Assembly (NCBI GenBank): GCA_038526245.1
Contig: JBCBGZ010000047.1
Location: 1 to 20,950, forward strand
DNA length: 20,950 nucleotides
From: UBA5336 sp038526245
GTDB taxonomy: Bacteria; Pseudomonadota; Alphaproteobacteria; Caulobacterales; Hyphomonadaceae
Direction of reading: 5' to 3'
Shown here in pieces: positions 6,815-14,940 of the stretch. The stretch's first letter is position 1. The number at the start of each line of letters is the position of its first letter. The translations under genes were made by a program, and so were the position numbers. Under the pieces are notes generated by a model. It saw nothing but the letters and a program-made list of their open reading frames with translations, was not told where the DNA came from and did no database searches.

Positions 6815-6830
6815 TCCGTAGACTGATAAA

Positions 6831-7145
6831 ATGATGCTCATGATTATCGGGGGCATACTACAATCGAGTTTCAAAGCCGCTGCGAGCGGAGCTCGCGCCA
6901 TGAGACATGCGGCAGCGAAGCTAACGGAGTATCTGGCCGATTATGGGATGGCCGCCTTGGAAGTCTCTCTGGACTTGGACCCGCCCTGGGTCCGAGACCG
7001 CATGCCAGAACCCTATGTGCCAAGCCCGATTGATCGGATCGTAGACAGTTTCGAAGCGGCTGCGACCGCCATCAAGCAGGATGTTGTTTGTCCCATCGCT
7101 CGGCAGGTGGCGCGCGTTTTCGGTCCGCGCGCTCAAGTCTGCTAA
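6831..7145 (+). CDS. Hypothetical protein (104 residues)
   Basis: A 104-residue protein of unknown family. It opens with a short hydrophobic stretch (MIIGGILQ) and an alanine-rich helix, then a proline-containing linker with DPPWVRDRMPEPYVPSP near 50-66, then a second helix. Starts at 6831, 6834 and 6840 are all possible; none has a clear ribosome site. Its stop codon abuts the ATG of the GIY-YIG gene, so the two are probably cotranscribed and coupled. The opposite strand also holds an open frame over 6921-7238, but that one runs through the GIY-YIG gene and is a shadow. Confidence 0.5.
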   Translation: MMLMIIGGILQSSFKAAASGARAMRHAAAKLTEYLADYGMAALEVSLDLDPPWVRDRMPEPYVPSPIDRIVDSFEAAATAIKQDVVCPIARQVARVFGPRAQVC

Positions 7146-7655
7146 ATGTACACGACGTATGCGATCATAGACCCGCGAACGCGGTGGATCGTCTATATCG
7201 GCCAAACGCTCGATTATGCTCGCCGGCAGTCTGACCATCTAAGCGTACACCGGGAGCGCAAAGCGTCTCCACCCGGATCGCTTCAACACTGGCTGAAAGC
7301 CGCTCACAAAGCCAAGATCATACCGAAGTTCCTGGCCTTGGAAGTGGTTGAAACCGAATCCGAAAGCCTCAAATCCGAAACGAAATGGGTCGAAAAGATC
7401 GCCGGGATCGGCCACCCTTTGCTCAATCGGTGGGATGAGCACACGCCCTTCATCGCTGACCCGCAACCCGTGCCAGACACTGTCTTTGAAGCGATCGCGT
7501 TCCGGTCCGAAACTAAGAAACGCCGAGCGGAGCGCATTGGCTCAGCCAAGCCCAACCGAAACCGAACCGGCTATCGCCTCGCCATTGACGCGGACGTCAC
7601 TCTGCTTGGGCCGATCACAGTCGATTTGGTCCCGCCCAAACCCAAGAAGAGTTGA
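7146..7655 (+). CDS. GIY-YIG domain protein (putative nuclease)
   Basis: A 169-residue protein whose first 100 residues match the GIY-YIG nuclease layout. Seen: a Y5-A-I strand, VYIGQT at 16-21 with the Tyr17-Ile-Gly motif, Arg26 and His31 in the following helix, Glu78 (the expected metal-binding acid) in SETKWVEKI, and Asn94 in the LLN turn. This set of conserved residues suggests an active fold, though the first motif is degenerate. The C-terminal 70 residues are basic with Pro/Lys-rich tail (VPPKPKKS) and no domain I know. The ATG directly follows the stop of the upstream gene. GIY-YIG proteins act as homing endonucleases, restriction enzymes, repair enzymes or phage/mobile-element nucleases; which applies here cannot be told from sequence. 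It precedes two small paralogous genes. Confidence 0.72.
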   Translation: MYTTYAIIDPRTRWIVYIGQTLDYARRQSDHLSVHRERKASPPGSLQHWLKAAHKAKIIPKFLALEVVETESESLKSETKWVEKIAGIGHPLLNRWDEHTPFIADPQPVPDTVFEAIAFRSETKKRRAERIGSAKPNRNRTGYRLAIDADVTLLGPITVDLVPPKPKKS

Positions 7656-7664
7656 GGAGGGGAG

Positions 7665-7874
7665 ATGGCCAAGGAATATGGAGATGGATCAGGCCCCAAA
7701 CCCGCAAGCGAATACGGTCCGCCAAGTGCGCATTACTATCGCAACAAAGCCGCCGCTGAAGAAGCGGCGAAGCGAGAGGACGCAAGGCGTTCGAAAGCAA
7801 TCAAAGACTTAGCCGCCAAACTGAAAGCTGCTGGGGCGGCCTATGCCGCGCGCTTCAACCGCTCCGCCAAATAG
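7665..7874 (+). CDS. Small paralogous protein A (GDGS/YGPPS/HYY motif)
   Basis: A 69-residue protein with a very strong ribosome site (AGGAGGGG just before the ATG), nine bases after the GIY-YIG stop. Residues 6-29 carry the pattern GDGS-x-P-x-P-x-S-x-YGPPS-x-HYY-x-x-KAA, followed by an alanine- and lysine-rich helix ending AYAARF. The next gene encodes a protein with the same pattern, so this is a tandem duplication. No signal peptide or membrane segment is seen. I do not recognise the family. The Gly/Pro/Tyr head plus charged helix could be a protein-binding peptide and a coiled helix; that is speculation. Confidence 0.72.
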   Translation: MAKEYGDGSGPKPASEYGPPSAHYYRNKAAAEEAAKREDARRSKAIKDLAAKLKAAGAAYAARFNRSAK

Positions 7875-7906
7875 ACGAAGCTCATATCTTTCGATAACGT
7901 CTTGTA

Positions 7907-8155
7907 ATGCCTTATGACAGCAGTGGAAAATGGTACGGCACGCCGAAAAGCCATGGTGACGGCAGCGATCCCGAGCCGCCGTCCCCCTATGGCCCACCGT
8001 CCAAACACTATTACGAGCAAAAGGCTGCGGGCGAGCGCGCAGCTGCGAAGGACCGCGCCAATCGTCGGCAAATGGCTGCTCGATACGAATCGGCGAAGGC
8101 TCATACGGGCCGGGTGTATGCGTCCAGAGTGAGGCTAGCGGGGCGCGATCGCTAG
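7907..8155 (+). CDS. Small paralogous protein B (GDGS/YGPPS/HYY motif)
   Basis: An 82-residue paralogue of the preceding protein. After a 16-residue lead (with GKWYGTPKS), residues 17-40 repeat GDGS-x-P-x-P-x-S-x-YGPPS-x-HYY-x-x-KAA; the helix that follows is rich in Ala, Arg and Lys and ends VYASRV, like AYAARF in the first copy. The ATG has no clear ribosome site, but the shared motif strongly supports the frame. The lead may be an insertion relative to the first copy. The gene ends inside a small inverted repeat (8134-8156). Function unknown. Confidence 0.68.
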   Translation: MPYDSSGKWYGTPKSHGDGSDPEPPSPYGPPSKHYYEQKAAGERAAAKDRANRRQMAARYESAKAHTGRVYASRVRLAGRDR

Positions 8156-8156
8156 C
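8134..8156 (+). terminator. Stem-loop at the end of paralogue B
   Basis: GCTAGCG (8134-8140) and CGCTAGC (8150-8156) form a seven-pair stem with a nine-base loop over the stop codon of the small gene. No T-run follows, so it is at best a weak or Rho-assisted terminator, or an mRNA-stabilising hairpin. Confidence 0.3.
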
Positions 8157-8430
8157 AGGAGCAGCGCGAAACACTCCATAGCGATTGATTGGGCTCCGGC
8201 AAAAATTCGCCGATAGTTGCCTGACGGACGTGGCGGCTGAGTGACCGTCTAGAGTCGGTCTGTGACCTGGGTGCCCAACACGCGGTTTGGCGACCCATAG
8301 GAATACGTAGCCAAACGGTAGGGTTTACGGAATCGGCAACCCTGAAGTCGGCACACCAACAAAAGCGCTCTCTAATGCTGGCTGGGCGTCCTCGCTAGCT
8401 GGGTTCGGACCGATATGGTAATCGCGGCAA
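8156..8430. other. Boundary region between accessory block and cob locus
   Basis: No gene is supported in these 275 bases. Two adjacent stem-loops precede cobU: GTTTGGC (8285-8291) with GCCAAAC (8310-8316), and AGGGTT (8320-8325) with AACCCT (8338-8343). There is no B12 box, so no cobalamin riboswitch is seen upstream of cobU. This is the likely right border of the accessory block, but no attachment repeat or tRNA gene was found. Confidence 0.45.
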
Positions 8431-8943
8431 ATGTCGATATCGTATCTCATTCTTGGCGGCGCACGATCGGGTAAGAGCCGCAGGGCCCTCGCCCTTGCAG
8501 AGTCCATTGGCAGTACTCGTGTGTTCATAGCTACTGCGGAGGCCTGGGACGATGAAATGGAAGAGCGGATTGCCCGCCACCAAGATGAGCGCGGGTTCGG
8601 CTGGTCAACACGCGAGGTGCCGCTCGACCTTGCCGGGGAACTTAGCCGTTTAGAGGCGCAAACCGACGTTTGTGTTGTCGATTGCCTCACCCTGTGGCTG
8701 TCGAACCTGATGCACCATGGTCATGATGTCGACCGAGAGACTGAAAAGCTTTGCGAGGTGGTTTCGGCAATAAGGATCCCCATCATTCTGGTGTCGAATG
8801 AGGTGGGCCTCGGCATCGTCCCAGAAACACGCCTGGGTCGCGCCTTTCGCGACGCCCAGGGTCGGCTTAACCAGGCCTTGGCGCGTGTTTGCGACCGTGT
8901 CGAGTTGATCGCGGCTGGATTGCCGCTGACGCTCAAGGGCTGA
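8431..8943 (+). CDS. cobU: Adenosylcobinamide kinase / guanylyltransferase
   Basis: A 170-residue bifunctional enzyme (CobU, also named CobP) that phosphorylates adenosylcobinamide and then transfers GMP to give adenosyl-GDP-cobinamide, the substrate of CobS. Seen: P-loop GGARSGKS (9-16); RIARHQDER around 47-55, holding the histidine expected to accept GMP; VVDCLTLWLSNL near 83-94; and SNEVGLGIVP near 121-130. Length is normal. The ATG at 8431 has a weak ribosome site but upstream in-frame sequence hits a stop. It is the only plus-strand gene of the pathway here and its last 11 bases overlap the end of cobD on the other strand. It is separated from the riboswitch-controlled operon, so its regulation probably differs. 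Confidence 0.93.
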   Translation: MSISYLILGGARSGKSRRALALAESIGSTRVFIATAEAWDDEMEERIARHQDERGFGWSTREVPLDLAGELSRLEAQTDVCVVDCLTLWLSNLMHHGHDVDRETEKLCEVVSAIRIPIILVSNEVGLGIVPETRLGRAFRDAQGRLNQALARVCDRVELIAAGLPLTLKG

Positions 8944-9925
8944 GCGCGTTGGCCAGCCGCTGCTCGGCCTCGTCGCGCGCGGGCAACCCGATGCGAAGGT
9001 GGGTCGCCGACCAGGCAAATCTGCGGACATAGATGCCCGCCCGTGCCAGCCGCTCAAAAACGCTATGAGCGTCAGTGATTTCGACATATCTGAAGAGCGA
9101 CGTGCCACCAGCCGGAGTAAGGCCGCCTTCCCGCAGAATGCAATCTAGACGTGCCGCCGCCGCTTTCAGGTTTGCACGCGTTGCGTTCTGCCATCGCTCG
9201 TCGGCGTAGGCCCTTGCGCCAATCTCCAACGCTGCGCCTGAAACGGGCCAGCCGCCAAGACGGTCTGCCAAAGCGGCACGAAAAGACTGGGGCGCAACCA
9301 GAGCGCCGAGCCGCACGCCAGCCAGGCCGAAGAACTTGCCGAAGGAGCGCAAAACGATCACCCCATCTGCGCCGCCCCACCCGGAAAAGCTACGGTCTGG
9401 TACGAGATCTGAATATGCCTCGTCGATGATCAGCCAACCGCCCTTTGCTCCGAGAATGGCGCGCACCGCCTCAAGCGCTTCGGCCTCAAATATGCGGCCA
9501 TCGGGATTGTTGGGATGGGTGACCACCACGCCATCAACCTGATCTGCGAGGCGCAAAGGGTCAGGTGACTCGATCACTTGCGCTCCAGCGCGCCGCCAGA
9601 CGACCGCATGGTCGCCATAGGTCGGCGACAGTATCGCGACACGGCGCAGCCCGATGACATCGGGCAAAAGCCGGATAAGCAATTCGCTGCCAGGTGCGAG
9701 GAGGAGCGCGTCCGGCTGAGCGCCAATGGCTTTCGCCATGCTTTGACGGCAAGCCTCGTAGAGCGCGCGGGTCGGCAGGTGCGCGAGCGCGGCTTCGGAG
9801 ATGGAATTGTCCGGATAAGGCCAGGGGTTGATGCCGGTAGAGAGGTCGATCCACGGTTCGGGCGCATCTGGATAGGCCGCGCGCATGGCATCGAGGGCTC
9901 CGCCATGCGTCAGGTCCGCGGTCAT
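8933..9925 (-). CDS. cobD: L-threonine-O-3-phosphate decarboxylase
   Basis: A 330-residue PLP-dependent aminotransferase-fold enzyme (CobD in Salmonella; cobC in Pseudomonas naming). It decarboxylates threonine phosphate to (R)-1-amino-2-propanol phosphate, the linker that CbiB attaches. Seen: LSTGINPWPYP near 28-38, THPNNPDGR (136-144), IIDEAY with Asp168, and SFGKFFGLAG with the PLP lysine at 197. Residues for substrate binding near the C-terminus (RRFAWS...LRIGL) look normal. It is the last gene of the btuB operon; its ATG overlaps the cbiB stop by ATGA. The 3' end overlaps cobU on the other strand by 11 bases and no terminator is visible. Standard length, no sign of damage. Confidence 0.9.
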   Translation of the reverse strand: MTADLTHGGALDAMRAAYPDAPEPWIDLSTGINPWPYPDNSISEAALAHLPTRALYEACRQSMAKAIGAQPDALLLAPGSELLIRLLPDVIGLRRVAILSPTYGDHAVVWRRAGAQVIESPDPLRLADQVDGVVVTHPNNPDGRIFEAEALEAVRAILGAKGGWLIIDEAYSDLVPDRSFSGWGGADGVIVLRSFGKFFGLAGVRLGALVAPQSFRAALADRLGGWPVSGAALEIGARAYADERWQNATRANLKAAAARLDCILREGGLTPAGGTSLFRYVEITDAHSVFERLARAGIYVRRFAWSATHLRIGLPARDEAEQRLANALSP

Positions 9926-10869
9926 GGTCTAAGGCTCCATGCCAGTACGATCAGGACCAGTGCAGCCAGCGCCATGGCGCGTTTATACAAAACAAGGCCC
10001 GCGTGCACATCGTCGCCGGTCGGATCTGGGGCGTCGCCATTCAGCCAGGGCTCTTTGCTGATCTTGCTTCCATACGTGCGGGGGCCGGACAGCCTGACGC
10101 CCAGCCCTCCCGCCATGGCGGCTTCAGGCCAACCGGCATTCGGCGAACGGTGGCGGCGCGCATCACGGACCACCGCTATGAAGGCGCGTGTCTTCAGACT
10201 GGCTACGGCAATCAGCAGACCCGTAAGGCGAGCGGGAACGAGATTGGCAACATCGTCGAGCCGGGCGGCGAAGCCCCCAAAGGCAGCGTGGCGGTCGTTC
10301 CGGTGGCCGATCATGGAGTCCAGCGTATTGATCGTCTTGTAGGCTACAAGCCCTGGTAGGCCGAAGATCGCGCCCCAGAAGAGCGGTGCGACGACGCCGT
10401 CGGAGGCGTTCTCCGCGAGACTTTCGAGACCAGCGCGGGCCACGCCGGCCCCATCGAGTTGGTGAGGATCGCGCCCCACAATCATAGCGACAGCAGAACG
10501 GGCGCCCGCAAGGTCGCCAGCTGACAAAGGGCGTGCGACGGCGGCGACGTGAGCATGAAGGCTCCGCGACGCGATTAGGCTAGAGGCGACCGCAGCCTCA
10601 AACCCGATGCCCCACCAAGTATCTGGCAAGGCCAAAGCGACACCCACGGCGATCGCTGTGGTCACTGTCACAGCGAGCAGCGTGGTCGCGGCGCCCGCGA
10701 AGTAGCGCGCGGAGTGGGGCCATACTTCGCGATTCAGCGACTGATCCATCGCCCTGATCAATATGCCCATCCAGACCACGGGATGGCGGATGCGCCGGTA
10801 GAGCCAGTCCGGCCAGCTCAGCGAAACTTCCACCGCCCAGGCGAGCAGCATCAGGGCCGCTGCGCTCAT
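9922..10869 (-). CDS. cbiB: Adenosylcobinamide-phosphate synthase
   Basis: A 315-residue inner-membrane protein (CbiB; CobD in Pseudomonas naming) that joins adenosylcobyric acid with aminopropanol (phosphate). Several hydrophobic segments are seen, near 1-20, 55-80 and the C-terminus (MALAALVLIVLAWSL). The family block ENASDGVVAPLFWG then GLVAYKTINTLDSMIGHRN spans about 153-191. I start at ATG 10869, which gives an ATGA overlap with cobQ; a TTG at 10887 would add six residues and has no advantage. The cobD gene follows with another ATGA overlap. It is the substrate partner of cobD, so their adjacency is functional. Confidence 0.9.
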   Translation of the reverse strand: MSAAALMLLAWAVEVSLSWPDWLYRRIRHPVVWMGILIRAMDQSLNREVWPHSARYFAGAATTLLAVTVTTAIAVGVALALPDTWWGIGFEAAVASSLIASRSLHAHVAAVARPLSAGDLAGARSAVAMIVGRDPHQLDGAGVARAGLESLAENASDGVVAPLFWGAIFGLPGLVAYKTINTLDSMIGHRNDRHAAFGGFAARLDDVANLVPARLTGLLIAVASLKTRAFIAVVRDARRHRSPNAGWPEAAMAGGLGVRLSGPRTYGSKISKEPWLNGDAPDPTGDDVHAGLVLYKRAMALAALVLIVLAWSLRP

Positions 10870-12353
10870 GGCCCGCCCGGTGCCCAACCGACCGGTTTGG
10901 CGAGGCCCAGCAATGCGTCGATATCGACGGCCGCTTCAACGCCGTCTGCGAGTTCATCGAGCGCGTGTTCGACACTGGCGCCGTAACTGAACGCGAAGTC
11001 TCCGGACGCGCCCATCCGTTCTAGCCAGGCGCGGCGAAAACTGTCGCTGGCAAAGGCGCCATGCAAGTAAGTGCCCTCGACGCAGCCATCCGCGCTGCGA
11101 GCACCCTCAGGGATTCCGTCGATAACCGAAAAAGGCTGACCGGTATCTGGACCGACCGTTCGGCCGGTATGGATTTCGTATCCGCTTATCGCTTCGCGGG
11201 ACACAGCGCAGGCCCCGCTCACTGGCGCGACCCGCTTCTCGCCCAGCATCACCGTTTCAACATCAAGGAGCCCCAACCCATCCGCCTGACCGGGCGGGCC
11301 ATCGACGCCATCAGGATCCACAATGGTCCGCCCCAGCATCTGGTATCCCCCGCAGATGCCGATGACACGGCCGCCTGCGCGGGCGTGGGCGATGATGTCA
11401 TGGTGCCAGCCCTGGGCGCGCAGGAAGGCGAGATCGCCAAGAGTAGACTTGGTGCCAAAGAGAATGATGACATCGGCATCGCGAGGGATGGCCTGTCCCG
11501 GCGGCACCCAGCAAAAACTCACAGCAGGTTCCTGCTTTAGCGGATCGGCATCGTCGAAATTGGCGATCCGGCTGAGCATCGGGGCCGCGATCTTCAGCTT
11601 GCCGTTGCGTCCGGACAATGGGCGGCTGAGCACCACCGCGTCCTCCGCTGGCAAATGCGCGGTGGCCGCCAGCCAGGGGATCACGCCGAAACAGGGCCAG
11701 CCCGTGCGGGCTTCGATTTCGGTCACGCCGTTATCGAACAGACGGGGGTCGCCCCGGAACTTGTTGACGAGAAAGCCACCAATCATGGCCGCGTCTTTGG
11801 GATCGATCACAGCTTTGGTTCCCACAAGGCTGGCGATCACGCCGCCTTTCTCGATGTCGCCGACGAGGCAGACGGGAACTCCGGCACGGCGAGCAAAGCC
11901 CATGTTCGCGATATCTCGGGCACGCAGATTGATCTCGGCCGGGCTGCCCGCGCCTTCGACCAGGATTAGTTCGTGCTGCGTCACCAGCCGCTCAAAGCTC
12001 TCCATGACGACGCCCATCAAGCGGTCGCGTCGCGCCATGTAATCGGCCGCATCCATCGCCTCCATCGCGCGGCCCTGGACCACGATCTGGGCACTGCGGT
12101 CTGTCTGAGGCTTCAGGAGCACCGGGTTCATGTCCGCATGGGGGTCGAGACCGCAGGCAAGCGCCTGAAGCGCTTGGGCGCGTCCGATCTCGCCTCCACC
12201 CGGGCAGGCGGCGGCATTGTTTGACATGTTCTGCGGCTTGAAGGGCGCAACGCTCAATCCTCGACGTCGCGCAATCCGGCAGAGGGCTGCGGTGAGGACA
12301 GACTTTCCAACATCGGAGCCCGTCCCCTGAAGCATGAGCGCCTTGGCCGTCAA
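10866..12353 (-). CDS. cobQ: Cobyric acid synthase (glutamine-hydrolysing)
   Basis: A 495-residue enzyme (CobQ/CbiP) that amidates four carboxylates of adenosylcobyrinic acid diamide using glutamine and ATP. The N-terminal dethiobiotin-synthetase-like domain has MLQGTGSDVGKS (7-18) and FKPQNMSNNA (38-47). The C-terminal class I glutamine amidotransferase domain has IGICGGYQMLG with the nucleophile Cys334, GYEIHTG (391-397) and GTYLHGAF with His431. Length is normal. The start is TTG at 12353, overlapping the btuD stop as TTGA; the conserved TAKAL N-terminus supports it over the internal ATG at 12335. Early corrin-ring genes are absent here, so its substrate must come from genes elsewhere or from scavenged cobyrinate. 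Confidence 0.92.
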   Translation of the reverse strand: MTAKALMLQGTGSDVGKSVLTAALCRIARRRGLSVAPFKPQNMSNNAAACPGGGEIGRAQALQALACGLDPHADMNPVLLKPQTDRSAQIVVQGRAMEAMDAADYMARRDRLMGVVMESFERLVTQHELILVEGAGSPAEINLRARDIANMGFARRAGVPVCLVGDIEKGGVIASLVGTKAVIDPKDAAMIGGFLVNKFRGDPRLFDNGVTEIEARTGWPCFGVIPWLAATAHLPAEDAVVLSRPLSGRNGKLKIAAPMLSRIANFDDADPLKQEPAVSFCWVPPGQAIPRDADVIILFGTKSTLGDLAFLRAQGWHHDIIAHARAGGRVIGICGGYQMLGRTIVDPDGVDGPPGQADGLGLLDVETVMLGEKRVAPVSGACAVSREAISGYEIHTGRTVGPDTGQPFSVIDGIPEGARSADGCVEGTYLHGAFASDSFRRAWLERMGASGDFAFSYGASVEHALDELADGVEAAVDIDALLGLAKPVGWAPGGP

Positions 12354-13111
12354 ACAGGCCCCACCATGTCCACACGCAAGCCTTCGACGCTCGCGCGGAT
12401 GCCATAAACAGTTTCGAGCCGCTCCGCAGTGAGCGTTTCAGCAGGCGGCCCATCGGCCAATATCCGCCCGTCCTTCATCCAGATCAGGCGTGAGGCATAG
12501 CGGGCGGCCCACTGGATATCGTGGAGAACGACAAGCGCGCCGCCGCCTTGCGCCACGAAGGCCGCGATAAGATCGAGAATTCGGAACTGGTGACGCGGAT
12601 CGAGGGCGGAGGTCGGCTCGTCGGCGATCAAAAGCGGGGCTTCTGCGGCGAAAGCCCGGGCGCAGTGCATGCGGGCGAGCTCGCCGCCCGAAAGCGTATC
12701 GGCGCGTCGGTGGGCGAGGTTCTCAAGGTCGCAAGCGGATATCGCCCGTGTCACTGCTTCGGCGTCACGGGCGTTCAGCCGGCCCAGCGCGGCACCATGG
12801 CTGAAGCGACCGAGGGCGACAACGTCGCGCACGGTGTTTGGCCAGGCGAGCGGCCGGATCTGCGGCAGGTAGGCGATGCTGCGGGCGCGGGTGACAGGGC
12901 TCAGGCTTTGTGTCTCAACACCGCCAAGCGTCGCGGTGCCGCTGCTCGGTCGCTCAAGGCCGAGGCTCGCACGGATCAGGCTGGTTTTGCCTGCGCCGTT
13001 GGGGCCAAGCAGGACAATCAGCTCGCCTGGCGTCAGGTGGAAACTCGCGCCTTCGACGAGGACCACCTCTTTCGCTTTCAGAGAAATGTCGCTGGCTACA
13101 AGACTAGTCAT
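12350..13111 (-). CDS. btuD: Vitamin B12 ABC transporter, ATP-binding protein
   Basis: A 253-residue ABC ATPase of the iron-siderophore/cobalamin type, driving the BtuC channel. Seen: Walker A GPNGAGKT (36-43), Q-loop YLPQ (81-84), signature LSGGE (140-144), Walker B LLIADEP (160-166), D-loop SALD and switch histidine in VVLHD. Start ATG 13111 overlaps btuC by eight bases; cobQ follows with a TTGA overlap. The sequence alone would not separate B12 from haem or siderophore import; the riboswitch and the neighbouring btuB, btuF and cob genes make cobalamin or cobinamide the likely cargo. Confidence 0.87.
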   Translation of the reverse strand: MTSLVASDISLKAKEVVLVEGASFHLTPGELIVLLGPNGAGKTSLIRASLGLERPSSGTATLGGVETQSLSPVTRARSIAYLPQIRPLAWPNTVRDVVALGRFSHGAALGRLNARDAEAVTRAISACDLENLAHRRADTLSGGELARMHCARAFAAEAPLLIADEPTSALDPRHQFRILDLIAAFVAQGGGALVVLHDIQWAARYASRLIWMKDGRILADGPPAETLTAERLETVYGIRASVEGLRVDMVGPV

Positions 13112-14096
13112 GGACTGCTCGCCTCTGCATGGCGATCCAGACGAAGATTGGCGCGCCGATGAGCGCCGCGACCACGCCGAGCTTCAGCTCATTGTCTGTC
13201 GGGACGATCCGCACACCAATGTCTGCGATCACAAGGATCAGCCCCGCCAACAGCGCTGAGGGTATGAGCGAACGGGCTGGGTCATGGCCAACAAGGGGCC
13301 GGATCAGGTGCGGGGCGACGATGCCCACGAACCCTATCGCGCCCGCGAGCGCAACCGAGGCCCCTGTGGCAAGCCCCGCGCCGAGCACGGTGAAGATGCG
13401 CTGATTGCGGAGGTTCAGCCCGACGCCGCTGGCGGCTTCCTCGCCAAGGGTGAGGGCTGACAGGCCCCTCCCGCTGGCCAGAAGGATCGCCGCGCCTGCA
13501 ACCATGAAAGGGAGCGCCAGGGTGATCTCGTCAAAGCTGCGATTCGCAACCGAGCCCAACATCCAGTTGATCATATCCGAGAGTGAAAACGGGTTCGGCG
13601 CGAGGTTCATGAGGAGGCTCATGAGCGCGCCAGCGAAGCTTGAAAGACCCACGCCGATAAGAATGAGCGTGACCACGGACTGTGTGCGGATGGCCGCCAG
13701 AGCCAGCAGCGCCGTGGCCGCCAAAGCGCCTGCGATTGCCGCAAGTGGCAAAATCCACGCGCTGACGCTGACCAGGCCATAGTAGAGCGAAACCGTCGCC
13801 GCCAGCGACGCGGTTGCCGAGACACCGAGCACGCCCGGTTCCGCCAGTGGGTTGCGCAGCAGGCCCTGCAAGGCTGCCCCGCTCAGGCCAAGCGCGGCCC
13901 CGACCAGAAAGGCCGCGAGCGCCCGTGGCAAACGGATCGACCAGACCACCAGACGGTCGCCGGCCTCAGCGCCGCCGAACAACGCGGCAATGACCCGCTC
14001 GGCCGGAAGCGGCGTCGAGCCGAGCAGGCAGGCCGCGAAAACCGCGATCACGCTTGCCGCGAGCAAGCCCGGTGTGAGCCAGCGCGCCGGACTCAC
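13104..14096 (-). CDS. btuC: Vitamin B12 ABC transporter, permease
   Basis: A 330-residue FecCD/BtuC-type inner-membrane permease with about ten hydrophobic segments. Seen: GAALGLSGAALQGLLRNPLA near 61-80, GAIGFVGIVAPHLIRPLVGH near 252-271 (the coupling-helix region that touches BtuD), and the closing GVVAALIGAPIFVWI. Start is GTG at 14096, overlapping the btuF stop as GTGA. It forms the translocation pore for corrinoids delivered by BtuF. Length and segments are normal for the family; substrate is taken from context. Confidence 0.88.
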   Translation of the reverse strand: MSPARWLTPGLLAASVIAVFAACLLGSTPLPAERVIAALFGGAEAGDRLVVWSIRLPRALAAFLVGAALGLSGAALQGLLRNPLAEPGVLGVSATASLAATVSLYYGLVSVSAWILPLAAIAGALAATALLALAAIRTQSVVTLILIGVGLSSFAGALMSLLMNLAPNPFSLSDMINWMLGSVANRSFDEITLALPFMVAGAAILLASGRGLSALTLGEEAASGVGLNLRNQRIFTVLGAGLATGASVALAGAIGFVGIVAPHLIRPLVGHDPARSLIPSALLAGLILVIADIGVRIVPTDNELKLGVVAALIGAPIFVWIAMQRRAVHD

Positions 14097-14935
14097 TTCC
14101 TGGCTCCGTCGGCCAGCGCCTCTATGGCATCAAGGATGAACCAGCCCCCACAGGCGGTCCACGCCCCCTGTAGCGGAACCACGTCTGGGCCATCCAGCTG
14201 GGCGCGGGCCACAGGATGCCGGGACGCGCTCCAGGCATCTGGGTGGTTCGTCAGGCTTTCGAAGAAAGCCGCCGCAATCACGTCGGGTTGTTCATAGGCA
14301 AGGCGTTCCAATGGTAGCGATCGCCAGCCGGGGCTTGCCTCGAAATTCTCAAGCCCGGCAGCCACCAGCATCTCGTGGACGAGGGAGCCCGGCCCGGTGG
14401 TGACACCAGCCGGCGTCATGTACATGGCGAGCCGACCGTCGTCTCGCGCGGTAATCGCGGAAAGCCGGTCCCTAAATTCGGCAACAACAGCCTCGCCCCG
14501 CCCGCTTTGGCCAAGGCCATCCGCCATGTGCTGGATCAGGGACGGTATGGACCCCATCTCCTCGCTGTCGACATTCGACGCCCAGCCCACCTGCAGGACC
14601 GGCACACCGGCGCGTTCGAAAAAGGCAGCCGCGTTCGGCCCGCCGCCATAGGCTCGCACCACCAGATCAGGTTTCAGGATCAGCACATCCTCAGCGATGG
14701 GACGCACATTCGGCACGCCCACTGCGTCGTCCCGCATGTAGGAAAACGTCTTCACCGCATCCGGGGAGATGGCGAGGATCTGCTCGCGATCCGCGAGCTT
14801 CAGCACATACTGGTCGGCGCAATAGTCGAGGCTGACAATCCGCATGGGCTTGTCGCCGGCAGCCTGCGGTGGCGCGGGTTGTCCGCCACAGGCCGCAAGC
14901 CACAGTACCAAGAGGGTTACTGCAAGCCTCGACAT
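14093..14935 (-). CDS. btuF: Vitamin B12 substrate-binding lipoprotein
   Basis: A 280-residue periplasmic binding protein of the BtuF/FhuD class. It begins with a lipoprotein signal: hydrophobic run to LAAC, the lipobox cysteine at 16, so it is probably lipid-anchored in the periplasm. RIVSLDYCADQYVL near 32-45 is the typical first strand and helix; VLILKPDLVV near 84-93 and LERLAYEQPDVI near 210-221 are also family-like. The closing part WTACGGWFILDAIEAL fits the last helix. ATG 14935 lies five bases after the btuB stop; btuC follows by GTGA. Two Cys in mid-protein (CADQ, TACGG) could form a disulphide; that is a guess. Family clear, substrate by context. Confidence 0.85.
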   Translation of the reverse strand: MSRLAVTLLVLWLAACGGQPAPPQAAGDKPMRIVSLDYCADQYVLKLADREQILAISPDAVKTFSYMRDDAVGVPNVRPIAEDVLILKPDLVVRAYGGGPNAAAFFERAGVPVLQVGWASNVDSEEMGSIPSLIQHMADGLGQSGRGEAVVAEFRDRLSAITARDDGRLAMYMTPAGVTTGPGSLVHEMLVAAGLENFEASPGWRSLPLERLAYEQPDVIAAAFFESLTNHPDAWSASRHPVARAQLDGPDVVPLQGAWTACGGWFILDAIEALADGARK

Positions 14936-14940
14936 GGTCG

